A stretch of DNA of 64,000 bases from Catellatospora tritici (GTDB taxonomy: Bacteria; Actinomycetota; Actinomycetes; Mycobacteriales; Micromonosporaceae). The position numbers and the translations under genes are program-made. Below, piece by piece: positions 25,804 through 33,902 of the stretch (its first letter is position 1; each line of letters starts with the position of its first letter). The notes under the pieces were generated by a model that did not search any database, was not told the origin of the DNA, and saw nothing but the letters and a program-made list of their open reading frames with translations. The DNA is taken from contig NZ_JAHRCY010000014.1 in assembly GCF_019083965.1 (NCBI RefSeq), forward strand, positions 1,940 to 65,939. Reading direction: 5' to 3'.

Positions 25804-26441
25804 CCGGCGACCGTAGCCGGGTGGTGACCCGAGCGGGAGGTGCCAGGAGTACGGCTCAGCGCCCACAGCAGCCCCGCCTGCGCCAGCGCCGCCAGGTGGC
25901 CGATCTCGTGCGCGAATGCGGTCATGCCGTCGGCGACGTCGAAGGCACTGGTGAGGATCAGGCAGACGGCCAGCACGAAGGCGACCGGCAGGAACGCCCG
26001 CGCCCGCTCGGGTCGCCAGGCGGCCAGCGCGAACCCGACCGCCAGCGCGATGTCGAACGAGGCCGCCTCCCGGCCGGTGTGCAACTCGCCGACCCCGGCC
26101 AGCAGCGCGGGCAGCGCCAGCAGCAGCTGCACCAGCGCGGTCGCGGCGAGCGCGATCCGCAGGATCTGGCGGCGACCGTGCACCTGCTCGCGGCGGGCCC
26201 GCTCGGCGGCGGTCTGCTCGGCGGCGACCGCGGCCAGGATCGGGGCGGTGAGGTCGGGCACCTCGACGGACTGCAGCCGTACGGCGCGGGTCAACTGCTC
26301 CGCGGCGCGCAGCCAGGTGCGGCAGTCGGCGCACCCGGCGAGGTGCCCGTCCAGGGACACCGCCGACGTCGCCGCCCAGCCTTCTTCCTCACCGTCCAGC
26401 CGGGCCGACAGCCCTTCGCGTACCTCGTCGCAGATGCTCAT
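25800..26441 (-). CDS. Zinc-finger anti-sigma factor
   Basis: The 213-residue product begins with a ZAS domain: C4, then H33, C37 and C40 in DGHLAGCADC. About four membrane helices follow (ALVQLLLALPALLAG to AQAGLLWALS). It should hold the ECF sigma factor encoded divergently at 26564 until a signal arrives. Its stop overlaps the CopC-CopD start, so the regulator is cotranscribed with copper genes. Confidence 0.88.
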   Translation of the reverse strand: MSICDEVREGLSARLDGEEEGWAATSAVSLDGHLAGCADCRTWLRAAEQLTRAVRLQSVEVPDLTAPILAAVAAEQTAAERARREQVHGRRQILRIALAATALVQLLLALPALLAGVGELHTGREAASFDIALAVGFALAAWRPERARAFLPVAFVLAVCLILTSAFDVADGMTAFAHEIGHLAALAQAGLLWALSRTPGTSRSGHHPATVAG

Positions 26442-26563
26442 GGGCGGGTAGTCGGCGCTCGGTGCCGTTCGGTTCCCGGCGTCATGAAGGAATCAGCGTG
26501 GCGTGGGACACGCGCAGCGTGACCATTCCGTGACGGCCCGATGGGCCGTTAGGCTTGCTCCCC

Positions 26564-27127
26564 GTGTCCCCCCAGCCATCCGATGCCGCCCTCCCGGCCG
26601 CCGACCTCGCCACCGCGTGGGCGCTCGCGGCGCGCGGTGGTGACCCGTTGGCGCAGGCCGCGCTGGTGCGGGCCACCCAGGCCGAGGTGTGGCGGTTCGT
26701 GGCGGCTTTGGTGGATCCGGGCAGCGCGGACGATCTGACCCAGGAGACCTACCTGCGGGCGTTCCGGGCGCTGCCCGGTTTCGAGGGCAGGTCGACGGTG
26801 CGCACGTGGCTGCTGGGAATCGCCCGCCGCACCTGCGCCGACCATGTGCGTACGGTGGTAAGGCAGCGTCGGCTGGACACCCGTCTGGCCGGCGAGGCGG
26901 CGACGGGTGGACCCCACCCCGACCCGGCAGGTCAGATCAGCGCGGCGCAGCTGCTGGAGCGGCTGTCCCCGGAGCGCCGGGAGGCGTTCGTGCTGACCCA
27001 GCTGCTGGGGCTGCCGTACGAGCAGGCGGCGGCGGTGTTGGAGGTGCCGGTCGGCACGATCCGGTCCCGGGTCGCGCGCGCCCGCGCCGAACTGGTGGCC
27101 GACGTCGTTACCGCACTAGCCGCCTGA
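26564..27127 (+). CDS. ECF RNA polymerase sigma factor
   Basis: The 187-residue product has sigma-70 region 2 (WRFVAALVDPGSADDLTQETYLRAFRALPGFEGRSTVRTWLLGIARRTCAD) and region 4 (LSPERREAFVLTQLLGLPYEQAAAVLEVPVGTIRSRVARARAEL), matching the SigC/SigK type. GTG 26564 is preferred; a TTG at 26555 is possible. It diverges from its presumed anti-sigma and is followed by MauE and DsbA-like genes, so thiol or copper stress is a plausible input (inference). Confidence 0.92.
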   Translation: MSPQPSDAALPAADLATAWALAARGGDPLAQAALVRATQAEVWRFVAALVDPGSADDLTQETYLRAFRALPGFEGRSTVRTWLLGIARRTCADHVRTVVRQRRLDTRLAGEAATGGPHPDPAGQISAAQLLERLSPERREAFVLTQLLGLPYEQAAAVLEVPVGTIRSRVARARAELVADVVTALAA

Positions 27128-27159
27128 ACGGGGATGCCTCGGGCGTGAAGGAGGAGACC

Positions 27160-27720
27160 ATGAGCGGTTGGCACAGAGCACAGCCGTGGGTGAGCCTGGT
27201 GATCCGGCTCGCCCTCGCGGGCATCTTCCTCACCGCGGGGCTGCTCAAGGTCGGGGATCTGGCGGCGTCGGGGCGCGCGGTGAACGCATACCAGATCCTG
27301 CCGTACGACGCCGCGATGATCTTCGGGGCGGCGCAGCCGTTCGTGGAGATCGCCCTCGGCCTGCTCCTGCTCGTCGGCCTGGCCACCCGCCTGGCCGGTT
27401 GGATCAGCGCGGTGATGATGGTCGCGTTCATCGCGGGCATCTCCTCCGCCTGGGCCCGTGGTCTCAACATCGACTGCGGCTGCTTCAGCAAGGGCGGCGT
27501 GCTGCCGCCCGGTGTCACCCCCAACTACGTTCCGGAGCTCCTCCGGGATGTGGCCTTCCTGGCGATGGCCATCTTTTTGATCATCTACCCGGTCAGCCGT
27601 TTCTCCCTCGACGCACGACTGGATCAACCGTCCACCACGGACGATGCGTTTGAGGAGTATGACCATGACAACGGGGAAGACGAGCCTGCCGCACCCGCGG
27701 CACGCCAGAAGCGGCCCTGA
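27160..27720 (+). CDS. MauE/DoxX-family membrane protein
   Basis: The 186-residue product has four membrane helices and the MauE hallmark NIDCGCF (C106, C108) after the third. The C-terminus is long and acidic. MauE-like proteins are thought to supply or shuttle disulfides and often sit beside DsbA-like genes, as here (next gene 18 bases on). GAGGAG precedes ATG 27160. Confidence 0.88.
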   Translation: MSGWHRAQPWVSLVIRLALAGIFLTAGLLKVGDLAASGRAVNAYQILPYDAAMIFGAAQPFVEIALGLLLLVGLATRLAGWISAVMMVAFIAGISSAWARGLNIDCGCFSKGGVLPPGVTPNYVPELLRDVAFLAMAIFLIIYPVSRFSLDARLDQPSTTDDAFEEYDHDNGEDEPAAPAARQKRP

Positions 27721-27738
27721 CGCCACGGCGGTGACCGC

Positions 27739-28473
27739 ATGAGCAGCCGCAAGGACCAGAACGCGGCGGCACGACTCGTACGCGAGCAGATCGCCGCCGA
27801 GAAGCGCCGCAAGCGCACCATGTACATCTCCATCGCCGCGGTGTCGGCGCTGGTCATCGCCGGTCTGATCGGCTGGGGCATCTACGCGTCCAACAAGAGC
27901 ACCGGCTACACCGCACCGCGCAACACCAACAGCGCGGGCAGCGGCGTGGTCACCGGCTCGGGCCCGGTCACCGTCGACGAGTACGTCGACTTCCTGTGCC
28001 CGCACTGCAAGGCGTTCCACGACGACTACGCGGCCCAGGTCAACCAGCTCGCGACCGACGGCAAGATCACCCTGGTCACCCACCCGGTGGCCTACCTCGA
28101 CGGGGCGTCGACCAACCGCTACTCGACCAGGTCGTCGGCGGCCGCCGGCTGCGCCGCCGACGAGGGCAAGTTCAGCGAGTACGCCGACGCGCTGTTCGCG
28201 GCCCAGCCCGCCGAGGGCACCGCCGGACCCAGCGACGACGACCTGATCGCGCTCGGCAAGAGCGTCGGCCTGGGCGACTCCTTCGCCCAGTGCGTCAAGG
28301 ACAAGAAGTTCGTGAGCTGGACCGACCACGTCACCACCGAGGCGGGCAAGGCCGGTGTCAGCGGTACGCCTACCGTGCTGGTGAACGGCAAGCCGGTCCA
28401 GGCCACCGGCCCGGCCATCGCGGCGGCAGTCGCCGCGGCGTCCGGGACGGGACCCACCCCCACCGCGAGTTAG
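27739..28473 (+). CDS. Membrane-anchored DsbA-like thioredoxin-fold protein
   Basis: The 244-residue product has a charged cytoplasmic N-terminus, one membrane helix (residues 29-50) and an extracytoplasmic DsbA-like domain. The domain has active site CPHC (C87, C90) in EYVDFLCPHCKAFHDDY and cis-Pro GVSGTPTVLVNG. A second Cys pair (about C138 and C182) may be structural. It should oxidise or isomerise secreted proteins and could pair with the MauE-like protein. Confidence 0.92.
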   Translation: MSSRKDQNAAARLVREQIAAEKRRKRTMYISIAAVSALVIAGLIGWGIYASNKSTGYTAPRNTNSAGSGVVTGSGPVTVDEYVDFLCPHCKAFHDDYAAQVNQLATDGKITLVTHPVAYLDGASTNRYSTRSSAAAGCAADEGKFSEYADALFAAQPAEGTAGPSDDDLIALGKSVGLGDSFAQCVKDKKFVSWTDHVTTEAGKAGVSGTPTVLVNGKPVQATGPAIAAAVAAASGTGPTPTAS

Positions 28474-28483
28474 AGCAGGTCAG

Positions 28484-29590
28484 ATGACACCCCTCCTGGT
28501 ACGACGCGCGGGCGCGGTCCTCGGGACCGCGCTCGCGGCGCTCCTGGCCACCGCCACCCCCGCCTTCGCGCACGGCGCCGACGCGCCCGACGCCACCAAC
28601 TTCCGCACCACCATCACGGTCAGCCCGGACCTGCCCGGCCTCGAAGTGATCAGCATCGAGGCGGGGGCGCGGCTGCAGCTGACCAACCACAGCGGCAAGC
28701 CGGTCGAGGTGCTGGGCTACCAGAACGAGCCCTACCTGGAGGTACGCCCCGACGGGGTGTACGAGAACATCCACTCCCCCGCCACCTGGCTCAACATCAC
28801 CATCGCGCACGTCGACCCGCCCCCCACCGCCGACCCGACACTGCCGCCGGAGTGGCGCAAGGTCACCGACGACCCGGTCTACCGCTGGCACGACCAGCGC
28901 GTCATCTGGACAGAACCGACCGACCCGCCCGAGGTCCAGGCCGCGCCCGACCAGCCCCGCCGCATCCGCGACTGGACCGTGCCGATGCGCACCGAGGTCA
29001 CCCCGCTGAACCTGTCCGGCACCCTCGACTATGTGCCGCCGCCGTCGCCGGTGACCTGGTGGGCCATCGCGGTCGCCGGTGCGGTGCTGGTGGCGCTGCT
29101 CGGCTTCATCCCGCGCCGCCCGCGCTGGGTCACCGTCACGCTCGCCGCGGCCGCGATCGCGGCAGGCGCCCTCGCCCTGGCGTACGCGGTCGGCCGCGAG
29201 ATCGACGCCGGGAACACCAGCGTCGGCGCGATCCTCGGCCAGCTGTTCACGGTGCAGCTGTGGCCCGCCGTCAGCGCGATCGCGGCGCTGGCGGCCGGGA
29301 TCTACTCGCTGACCCGCAAGGCCGCGGGCGACTTCGCGCTGGCCCTGGGCGGCGCGGCGGCGGGCCTGTTCGCGGGCATGGTCAACGCCGCCGTCTTCCA
29401 CCGCTCGATCGCCCCGCTGCCCGAGCTGTCCGGCAAGCCCTCGGACGACCTGGCCCGCATCGTCATCGCGGCCGTGGTCGCCCTGGGCGTCGGCGTCGCC
29501 GCCGCGGGCATGCTCCGCCTCCGCGGCCTGACCCCCACCCCACCCACCCCCGTCCCCGCTCCCCCCACCCTCGCCGAGCAGTCGAAGTAA
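28484..29590 (+). CDS. Secreted-domain/multi-pass membrane protein of the copper-redox cluster
   Basis: The 368-residue product has a signal peptide ending AFA before HGADAP, an extracytoplasmic domain of about 170 residues (RLQLTNHSGKPVEVLGYQNEPYLEV, SPATWLN) and five or so membrane helices. Family function is unknown. The mature N-terminal His and the cluster suggest metal handling, but this is inference. It starts 10 bases after the DsbA-like gene. Its TAA stop is the first triplet of a dispersed palindrome. Confidence 0.8.
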   Translation: MTPLLVRRAGAVLGTALAALLATATPAFAHGADAPDATNFRTTITVSPDLPGLEVISIEAGARLQLTNHSGKPVEVLGYQNEPYLEVRPDGVYENIHSPATWLNITIAHVDPPPTADPTLPPEWRKVTDDPVYRWHDQRVIWTEPTDPPEVQAAPDQPRRIRDWTVPMRTEVTPLNLSGTLDYVPPPSPVTWWAIAVAGAVLVALLGFIPRRPRWVTVTLAAAAIAAGALALAYAVGREIDAGNTSVGAILGQLFTVQLWPAVSAIAALAAGIYSLTRKAAGDFALALGGAAAGLFAGMVNAAVFHRSIAPLPELSGKPSDDLARIVIAAVVALGVGVAAAGMLRLRGLTPTPPTPVPAPPTLAEQSK

Positions 29591-29640
29591 GGAAGGGCAC
29601 CTTCTTATCGCTTTGCGTAGAGGAAGGTGCCCTTCTTAAC
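29588..29640. repeat. Dispersed palindromic element copy
   Basis: A 53-bp palindrome: TAAGGAAGGGCACCTTCTTA, a centre ATCGCTTTGCG, then GGAAGGTGCCCTTCTTAAC. It begins at the stop codon of the preceding membrane gene and could fold as a terminator. Confidence 0.88.
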
Positions 29641-29641
29641 T

Positions 29642-29695
29642 CCGGGGCCGTTGACGCCGGGGCCGTTGACGCCGGGACCATTGACGCCGGGGCCG
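29642..29695. repeat. 15-bp tandem repeat
   Basis: CCGGGGCCGTTGACG occurs three times head to tail (the third with two changes) plus a partial fourth copy. It fills the gap between the palindrome and the cobalt/nickel ATPase gene. Confidence 0.85.
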
Positions 29696-29704
29696 CCGAG
29701 CGGG

Positions 29705-30472
29705 TCAGCGGGCGGTGGGGATGGCGAAGCCGTAGGGGAGTTCCAGGCGGTGGCGGGCGAGCAGGTCGTCGTCGGCGAGCAGGTCCCGGGTGGGGGCGTC
29801 GGCGACGATGCGGCCGCTGTCGAGGATCACCGAGCGCTCGCACAGCTGCAGCGCGTACGGCAGGTCGTGGGTGACCATCAGCACCGTCACGTCCAGCCCG
29901 AGGATGATCTCGGCCAGTTCCCGGCGCGCCTGCGGGTCGAGGTTCGACGACGGCTCGTCGAGCACCAGCAGGTCGGGGCGCATCGCCAGCACCGTGGCGA
30001 CGGCGACGCGGCGGCGCTGCCCGAGCGACAGGTGGTGCGGGGCGCGCGACTTCATGTCGGCCATGCCCACGGCGGCCAGGGCCTCGTCCACCCGCGCGGC
30101 CAGTTCCGCGCCGCGCAGCCCGAGGTTGGCCGGGCCGAACGCCACGTCCTCGCCGACCGTGGGCAGGAACAGCTGGTCGTCGGGGTCCTGGAAGACGATG
30201 CCGACCCGACGCCGGATCTCGGCCAGCCCGGCCCGGTCGCGCGGATCGACGGCACGGTCCCCGACCCGCACCGCGCCCTGCGCCCCGATCGCGCCCGACC
30301 CGGGCAGGATGCCGTTGAGGTGCAGCACCAGGGTGGTCTTGCCCGCGCCGTTCGGGCCGAGCAGGGCGACCCGCTCGCCGGGCTCGACGCGCAGGTCGAC
30401 GCCGTGCAGGGCCTGGTGGCCGTCAGGGTAGGCGTACTGGACGCCGTCGAGGTGCAGTGCGGCGGTGGTCAT
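29705..30472 (-). CDS. cbiO: ECF transporter ATP-binding protein (nickel/cobalt)
   Basis: The 255-residue product has Walker A GPNGAGKTT, Q-loop FQDPDDQLF, ABC signature LSLGQRRRVAVA, Walker B LLVLDEPSSNLD and the H-switch THD. It matches CbiO/NikO ATPases. It powers metal uptake with the membrane partners upstream. Its start overlaps the cbiQ stop by four bases (ATGA). See the operator at 32318 for the reason to favour nickel. Confidence 0.93.
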   Translation of the reverse strand: MTTAALHLDGVQYAYPDGHQALHGVDLRVEPGERVALLGPNGAGKTTLVLHLNGILPGSGAIGAQGAVRVGDRAVDPRDRAGLAEIRRRVGIVFQDPDDQLFLPTVGEDVAFGPANLGLRGAELAARVDEALAAVGMADMKSRAPHHLSLGQRRRVAVATVLAMRPDLLVLDEPSSNLDPQARRELAEIILGLDVTVLMVTHDLPYALQLCERSVILDSGRIVADAPTRDLLADDDLLARHRLELPYGFAIPTAR

Positions 30473-31239
30473 ACGCCGATCCTTCCGAGCAGGAGCACCG
30501 CGGCGGCCGCCGCGGGCACGATCGCGCCGACCACCCACTGGCCCGCGGTGGCGGCGCTGCCCTCGTGCAGCGCGGCGGGCAGCCGCCCGGTGTAGCCGCG
30601 CGAGCGCATCGCCAGGTAGACCCGCTCACCGCGTTCGAAGGCGCGCAGGAACAGCGTGCCCAGGCCCGCGGCGAAGCCGCGCAGCTGCCACAGGAAGCGG
30701 GGGTCGTCCAGCCGCGAGATGCGGGCCAGCCGCATCCGCCGCGCCTCGTCGGCGAGCACGTCCAGGTAGCGCAGCATGAACAGGGCGATCTGCGTGATCG
30801 CCTGGGGGGTGCGCAGCCGGTCGAGCCCGACCAGCAGGTCGCGGGCGGGCGTGGTACCCGCCAGCAGCAGCGCGATCAGCACCCCGAGCGTGCCCTTGAC
30901 CAGGATGTTCCAGCCGCCCCACAACCCTTCGACGGCCACCCTGAGCCCGAGCACGTCGGTGCGTGGGCCGGCGGCGAAGAACGGCAGCAGCAGCGCGGTC
31001 GCCACGAACGGCAGCTCGATCAGGCTGCGCCGCGCGAGCCATCCGGCGGGAACCCGGGCCAGCACGGCCAGGACTCCGATCATCACCGCGTACGCCGCGA
31101 AGGCGCCCAGCAACTCGCGGGGCGTCGCGACCACCACGATGGTGAACAGCACCGCCGCGGCGATCTTCACCTCAGGGGCGAGGTGATGCACGGCCGAGTG
31201 GCTGTGCACGTACATCGGGTGAGTGTGTCCGGCGCCCAT
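30469..31239 (-). CDS. cbiQ: ECF transporter transmembrane protein (nickel/cobalt)
   Basis: The 256-residue product has a His-rich start (GHTHPMYVHSHSAVHH), five or so membrane helices and the coupling motif region ARISRLDDPRF with MRSRGYTG, as in CbiQ/NikQ. It joins the ATPase to the CbiM-like substrate subunit. It begins three bases after that gene. The N-terminal histidines could bind metal. Confidence 0.92.
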   Translation of the reverse strand: MGAGHTHPMYVHSHSAVHHLAPEVKIAAAVLFTIVVVATPRELLGAFAAYAVMIGVLAVLARVPAGWLARRSLIELPFVATALLLPFFAAGPRTDVLGLRVAVEGLWGGWNILVKGTLGVLIALLLAGTTPARDLLVGLDRLRTPQAITQIALFMLRYLDVLADEARRMRLARISRLDDPRFLWQLRGFAAGLGTLFLRAFERGERVYLAMRSRGYTGRLPAALHEGSAATAGQWVVGAIVPAAAAAVLLLGRIGV

Positions 31240-31242
31240 CGT

Positions 31243-32286
31243 TCAGCCCTCCACGCCGACCCGCTCGGCCGGAGCCTGCGCCGTGGCCGCCGCGCGACGC
31301 CGACGGACCAGCCAGAACACGCCCAGGCCGATCGCGAAGGTGAGCACGACGCCGATCAGGCCCGCCAAGCCGGTCGACCCGTCGAGTCCCTTGATGCCGT
31401 AGTCGGCCAGGACCGAGCCGCCCAGCTCGTGGCCCCCGGCCCGCTGGGCGATGCAGCTGCCGCCGATGATCTCGCCGGCGTCGTTGACGGTGCAGCCTTC
31501 GAGCGTGGTCGCGTCGAGGCCGTCCGGGGAGCTGGAGGCCAGGTAGCTGACGCCACCGGCCAGCACCGCGGCCACGCCCAGGCCCGCGAGCACGAACCTG
31601 CGCGGGAACGTCCCGCGGACGGCCGCGTCGAGGCGCTGCCCGCGCAGCGCGTACACCAGGTCGGGGCGGACCTTGGCGACGGTGGTGACGGTGACCGTGG
31701 CGATCAGACCCTCGCCGATGCCGATCAGGACGTGCACCCCGGCCATGGTGGCCGAGATCTGCCCGTACCCGATGGTCAGCGGGACGTCGCCGCCGAGGAA
31801 GTACTGCAGCACGAAGCCCTGCGAGGCGAGGGCGACGCTGATGATCGAGGCGAGGAACACGGCCAGGCCCAGCCCGGCGGCGGTGCGCGGCAGCAGCTTC
31901 ATCAGCGCGGTCAGCACCAGGAACCCGACGGCGGTGCCCAGCAGCGCCATGTTGGAGATGTTGAGGCCCAGCGCGCTGATGCCACCGTCGGCGAAGACCA
32001 GCGCCTGCACGATCAGCACCACGGACACACACAGCGCGCCGACCCACGGGCCGACCAGGGCGGCGGCCAGGGTGCCGCCGAGCAGGTGGCCGCTGACCCC
32101 GGGCAGCACCGGGAAGTTCAGCATCTGCACCGCGAAGATGAACGCCGCGACCAGCCCGGCCATCGGCGCGAGGCGGTCGTTGAGGTCGTGCCGGGCCTTG
32201 CCCAGGCAGTACGCGAGCAGCGCGACGGCGACCACGCCGTACGCCAGGGATACCGGTCCGTCGATGATGCCGTTGCTGATGTGCAT
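31243..32286 (-). CDS. cbiM: CbiM/NikM substrate-binding protein fused to CbiN/PDGLE domain
   Basis: The 347-residue product starts MHISNGIID. Met1-His2 forms part of the metal site in CbiM/NikM, which is why ATG 32286 is chosen over GTG 32298. Six or seven helices include LPGVSGHLLGGTLAAALVGPW. The C-terminal part has SPDGLDATTLEGC, a PDGLE/CbiN-like region, and a last helix. It captures Ni2+ or Co2+ for the ECF transporter. A perfect Nur-type palindrome lies 31 bases upstream. Confidence 0.92.
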   Translation of the reverse strand: MHISNGIIDGPVSLAYGVVAVALLAYCLGKARHDLNDRLAPMAGLVAAFIFAVQMLNFPVLPGVSGHLLGGTLAAALVGPWVGALCVSVVLIVQALVFADGGISALGLNISNMALLGTAVGFLVLTALMKLLPRTAAGLGLAVFLASIISVALASQGFVLQYFLGGDVPLTIGYGQISATMAGVHVLIGIGEGLIATVTVTTVAKVRPDLVYALRGQRLDAAVRGTFPRRFVLAGLGVAAVLAGGVSYLASSSPDGLDATTLEGCTVNDAGEIIGGSCIAQRAGGHELGGSVLADYGIKGLDGSTGLAGLIGVVLTFAIGLGVFWLVRRRRAAATAQAPAERVGVEG

Positions 32287-32317
32287 CGCGAGATTCACTC
32301 GGCCAGCCTATGCCTTG

Positions 32318-32334
32318 TTGCAAAATACTTGCAA
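32318..32334. promoter_or_regulatory. Nur-type operator upstream of the metal transporter
   Basis: TTGCAA-AATAC-TTGCAA matches the TTGCAA-N5-TTGCAA box known for the nickel-responsive Fur-family repressor Nur of streptomycetes. It sits in the expected promoter position of the leftward cbiM operon and is far more AT-rich than its surroundings. Nickel repression of the transporter is predicted. Confidence 0.75.
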
Positions 32335-32406
32335 TAAGAACAGCGCTCTCGAAGATGCTTCGTCCCCAGCTCCCCATTCGGATGGGTCAGGGCCGGGAAG
32401 ATCGTT

Positions 32407-32467
32407 CGAGTTGCCGGGCAACCGGGCGTATCTTGCGAGGTCATCTGCCCGGTTGCCCGGCAACTCG
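32407..32467. repeat. 61-bp inverted repeat
   Basis: Perfect 21-bp arms (32407-32427 and 32447-32467, beginning CGAGTTGCCGGGC) flank a 19-base spacer. It lies between the transporter operon and the peroxiredoxin gene. It looks like a dispersed palindrome rather than a terminator because the flanking genes diverge. Confidence 0.8.
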
Positions 32468-32555
32468 CCAACGGTGGGCCCCGTCCCGGACCACCTGGGG
32501 GTGCGGCGCGGCGGGGCGGCGGGGCGGGGCGGGGCGAAGGGCTAGGGTGGCGAAT

Positions 32556-33032
32556 GTGACGGAGAACGTTCGGCTCGCGCCCGGGGACACCGCCCCCGAC
32601 TTCACCCTGCCCACCGCCGACGGCGGCACGCTCAGCCTGTCCGGCCTGCGCGGGAAGAAGGTCATCCTGTACGCGTACCCCGCGGCGATGACCCCCGGCT
32701 GCACCACCCAGGCCTGCGACTTCCGCGACTCGATCGCCTCGCTGACCGCGCACGGTTACGCGGTCGTCGGCATCTCCCCCGACGGCCCGGCCAAGCTCGC
32801 CAAGTTCGTCGAGCGCGACGCGCTGACGTTCCCGCTGGTCGGCGACGAGGACAAGGCCGTGCTGAAGGCGTACGGCGCCTACGGCGAGAAGAAGAACTAC
32901 GGCAAGACCGTGCAGGGCGTCATCCGCTCCACCTTCGTCATCGACGAGAAGGGGCAGATCGAGCACGCCTTCTACAACGTGAAGGCCACCGGGCACGTCG
33001 CCAAGCTGCGCCGGGACCTGAAGTTGGACTGA
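32556..33032 (+). CDS. bcp: Thioredoxin-dependent peroxiredoxin (Bcp/PrxQ type)
   Basis: The 158-residue product has APDFTLPTADGG, then PGCTTQACDFRD. The peroxidatic Cys is in PGCT and the resolving Cys five residues later, as in alpha-type PrxQ. GISPDGPAKLAKF and STFVIDEKG also fit. It reduces peroxides using thioredoxin. The start is GTG 32556. It is a single gene followed by a tRNA. Confidence 0.93.
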   Translation: MTENVRLAPGDTAPDFTLPTADGGTLSLSGLRGKKVILYAYPAAMTPGCTTQACDFRDSIASLTAHGYAVVGISPDGPAKLAKFVERDALTFPLVGDEDKAVLKAYGAYGEKKNYGKTVQGVIRSTFVIDEKGQIEHAFYNVKATGHVAKLRRDLKLD

Positions 33033-33106
33033 CCGCCGCGTGTCGCTGCCGACGCGCCGGACCTGGGTCAGCGCCGGGTCCGGCGATGGGCGACAATGCT
33101 TGCACT

Positions 33107-33180
33107 GGGGCCGTAGCCCAATTGGCAGAGGCACGCGGTTTAGGTCCGCGCCAGTGCGGGTTCGAGTCCCGCCGGCCCTA
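33107..33180 (+). tRNA. tRNA with UAG anticodon (Leu) and short variable loop
   Basis: The 74-base cloverleaf is complete: acceptor GGGGCCG/CGGCCCT (one G-U), anticodon stem CGCGG/CCGCG with loop TTTAGGT giving anticodon TAG at 33141-33143, T stem GCGGG/CCCGC and discriminator A. UAG reads CUA leucine codons, but the variable loop is only five bases (CCAGT). Bacterial tRNA-Leu is normally type II with a long arm. The gene is sound; its amino-acid identity is uncertain. Confidence 0.8.
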
Positions 33181-33185
33181 CTCAT

Positions 33186-33902
33186 ATGGCATTCCATCGG
33201 AGATGCCTGGATTCGTACGATGCCCGCATCTCCCCGGTGATCGGCGGGAGCACGGCCACAGAAACCCTGGCCACGATGGCAGCCGAGGTCGGGCCCGTAG
33301 GTCGGTCGGCGAGCCTGGCGCCGGCGTTCCAGGATTCCGCGACAACACGCACCAAGGAATCCACGGGGCTTGTCTCCACGTTCCTGCGGCAGGTGGAGTT
33401 CAGCCAGCGCGGCCACCGCTACGCGGCCGCCACCGACGCGCCGCGTACCTATCTGGCGCGGCGATCCACCTCGGTGGCGCCCTACCTGCTCATGCCGGTG
33501 ATCGGCGACCTCGGCGCGATCGGCACGACCTATCGTGAGCGCACCAGCGTGCTCCGCGACGTCATGAGCCTGGCCGGCACGGTCGGGGTGATCAACAGCG
33601 CGTTGCTGGCGCTCGGCATGGGCTCGCCGCCCGCGGCCTTTGATCCCGGATACAGATCGCCGTCGAGCGAGCGCGGCTGTGCGCTGTCGGATCCGATGCG
33701 GATCGGATCCGACAGCGCGCGGCATGGCTACTGGTGCAGAGTTCCCACCTGGATCGCGCTCAACTGCGAGTCCACGACACCGGCGAAGTCGGGCGTGTCT
33801 CCCTCCGCGAACCGGCAGGCCAGGCTGATCTCGGTGGTGGGGTCGGTGAGCACGGCACCCGCGGTCAGGGTGAACGGGGTGAAGTTATGCGGCAATTCCT
33901 GA
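33186..33902 (+). pseudogene. Coding-like ORF that has probably lost its stop
   Basis: The frame from ATG 33186 has GC-rich third positions up to about 33640 and encodes a helical stretch ending in a hydrophobic segment (LAGTVGVINSALLALGMG). It then runs through a terminator hairpin (33681-33718) and into the antisense of the collagen-like gene before stopping at 33902. This suggests a truncated gene whose true 3' end was lost. The family is not recognised. Confidence 0.35.
33681..33718. terminator. Strong hairpin before the collagen-like gene's 3' end
   Basis: GCGCTGTCGGATCCGAT and its exact reverse complement form a 17-bp stem around GCGG. It lies nine bases past the stop of the leftward collagen-like gene and should terminate it; it can also act on the other strand. 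Confidence 0.75.

Noticed and set aside
32318..32334. Reading the operator as a Zur or cobalamin-related site
   Set aside because: The half-site and spacer match the Nur pattern exactly and there is no cobalamin riboswitch structure upstream of cbiM.
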